The notes below the pieces were generated by a model, which was given only the letters and a program-made list of their open reading frames with translations, was not told the DNA's origin and searched no databases. A program made the position numbers and the translations under genes. A stretch of DNA of 64,000 bases from Flavobacterium azooxidireducens (lineage in GTDB: Bacteria; Bacteroidota; Bacteroidia; Flavobacteriales; Flavobacteriaceae): NCBI RefSeq assembly GCF_023195775.1, contig NZ_CP096205.1, forward strand, positions 3,679,001 through 3,743,000. Reading direction: 5' to 3'. Each line of letters begins with the position of its first letter. Within the stretch, counting starts at the first letter, position 1. Of this stretch, positions 63,549 to 64,000 are shown in pieces.

Positions 63549-64000
63549 TTATAGCAATTCGTATTGTGTACTATTTTTTAATTCGCTAATCATAAACGAA
63601 CTATGAGTACTACCAATATGTTTTAAATTAGTGAGTTTGGTTACCATGAACTCTCGGTATTCTTCCATACTGCTCAAACAAACTTTCAATATATAATCAT
63701 AATCCCCACTCACATGAAAACATTCTAAAACTTCCTGAAGCTGAATCACTTCATTTTCAAAAGTATTCAAATATTCTTTTGTATGCTGAATTAATTTTAC
63801 ATGACAAAAAACAACAAAACTTTTGTTTATTTTTGAACGATTCAAAAGTGCAACATAATTTTCGATGATTCCTTCACGTTCTAATTTCTTGATTCTTTCG
63901 TAAACTGCAGTTACGGAAAGATTCAATTTCATCGATAATTCTTTAGTAGTTTTTTTACTATCTGCTTGCAATAGCATCAATAATTTTTTGTCGATTGAAT
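63549..64000 (-). CDS. Lrp/AsnC family regulator, 5' end outside window
   Basis: The frame is open to the window edge, encoding SIDKKLLMLLQADSKKTTKE and onward; the TTG at 63980 is internal, so the start lies beyond 64000. The N-terminal HTH (KKTTKELSMKLNLSVTAVYERIK) is followed by the RAM/AsnC ligand domain (FHVSGDYDYILKVCLSSMEEY). Lrp-type regulators respond to amino acids; the target is unknown. Roughly 150 residues visible, so little is missing. Confidence 0.88.
   Translation of the reverse strand, partial: SIDKKLLMLLQADSKKTTKELSMKLNLSVTAVYERIKKLEREGIIENYVALLNRSKINKSFVVFCHVKLIQHTKEYLNTFENEVIQLQEVLECFHVSGDYDYILKVCLSSMEEYREFMVTKLTNLKHIGSTHSSFMISELKNSTQYELL

Noticed and set aside
63549-63980. 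Lrp gene starting at the TTG at 63980
   Set aside because: Conserved Lrp residues continue upstream to the window edge, so this is an internal codon and the gene is truncated by the window.

Overview
The window looks like chromosomal DNA from a Flavobacterium-like member of the Bacteroidota. It is strongly AT-rich. Four secreted proteins end in type IX secretion (T9SS) sorting tails. Several gene starts are preceded by the Bacteroidota -7 promoter motif TAnnTTTG, and Shine-Dalgarno sequences are essentially absent. Lineage markers include leucine dehydrogenase, the bacillithiol enzyme BshA, a DUF3276 protein, a long-form NusB, and a GH3/beta-lactamase-like fusion. Most of the window is ordinary core genome. 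No prophage, transposase, CRISPR array, rRNA or tRNA gene was recognised.

Layout. 0-9 kb: end of a Spy-like protein, a lipoprotein with BNR repeats, a secreted low-complexity protein behind a sigma-54-like promoter, rluD with a PASTA-domain protein, ddl and coaD, a T9SS protein and an M14 peptidase. 9-15 kb: Nudix/pyrE divergent pair, SRPBCC protein, M28 peptidase, GH3-serine hydrolase lipoprotein. 15-23.5 kb: a long minus-strand gene row (amidase, MlaD-like, two Fe-S redox proteins with a HAD gene between them, a conserved small protein) facing lptD. 23.5-27.5 kb: ridA and a central-carbon group (pfkA, gap, GlcNAc kinase, mgsA) separated by strong hairpins. 27.5-40.4 kb: tamB, tsaD-rsmE, a T9SS protein, DUF4159, AI-2E-type permease, SAM methyltransferase, VanX-like dipeptidase and an unassigned protein.

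40.4-47.2 kb is the accessory-looking part. It holds a secreted protein built of three exact 690-bp tandem units behind two identical-geometry palindromes, a DUF2975/HTH pair, and a lone DUF2971 gene bracketed by repetitive palindromic DNA, including an attC-like hairpin. It also holds a small GC-rich tandem repeat, pepT, and three copies of a hairpin repeat. 47-64 kb returns to core genes: DUF1801, yajC-DUF1573-nusB, leucine dehydrogenase, an ABC exporter, a DUF3276 protein, a CsaA-like protein, redoxin-glgA-glgC, a T9SS protein, a dicarboxylate symporter with aroC, an LpxH-like phosphoesterase, an outer-membrane barrel, bshA with a PrcB-like lipoprotein, and an Lrp regulator running off the end.

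Functional themes are envelope building (lptD, tamB, mlaD-like, amidase, ddl, PASTA, LpxH-like, GH3), amino-sugar and sugar metabolism (GlcNAc kinase, pfkA, gap, mgsA, glgA, glgC) and T9SS export. The best candidates for something new lie in the non-coding and accessory DNA between 40.4 and 47.2 kb. All functional calls rest on recognising family motifs by eye; no database search was run.
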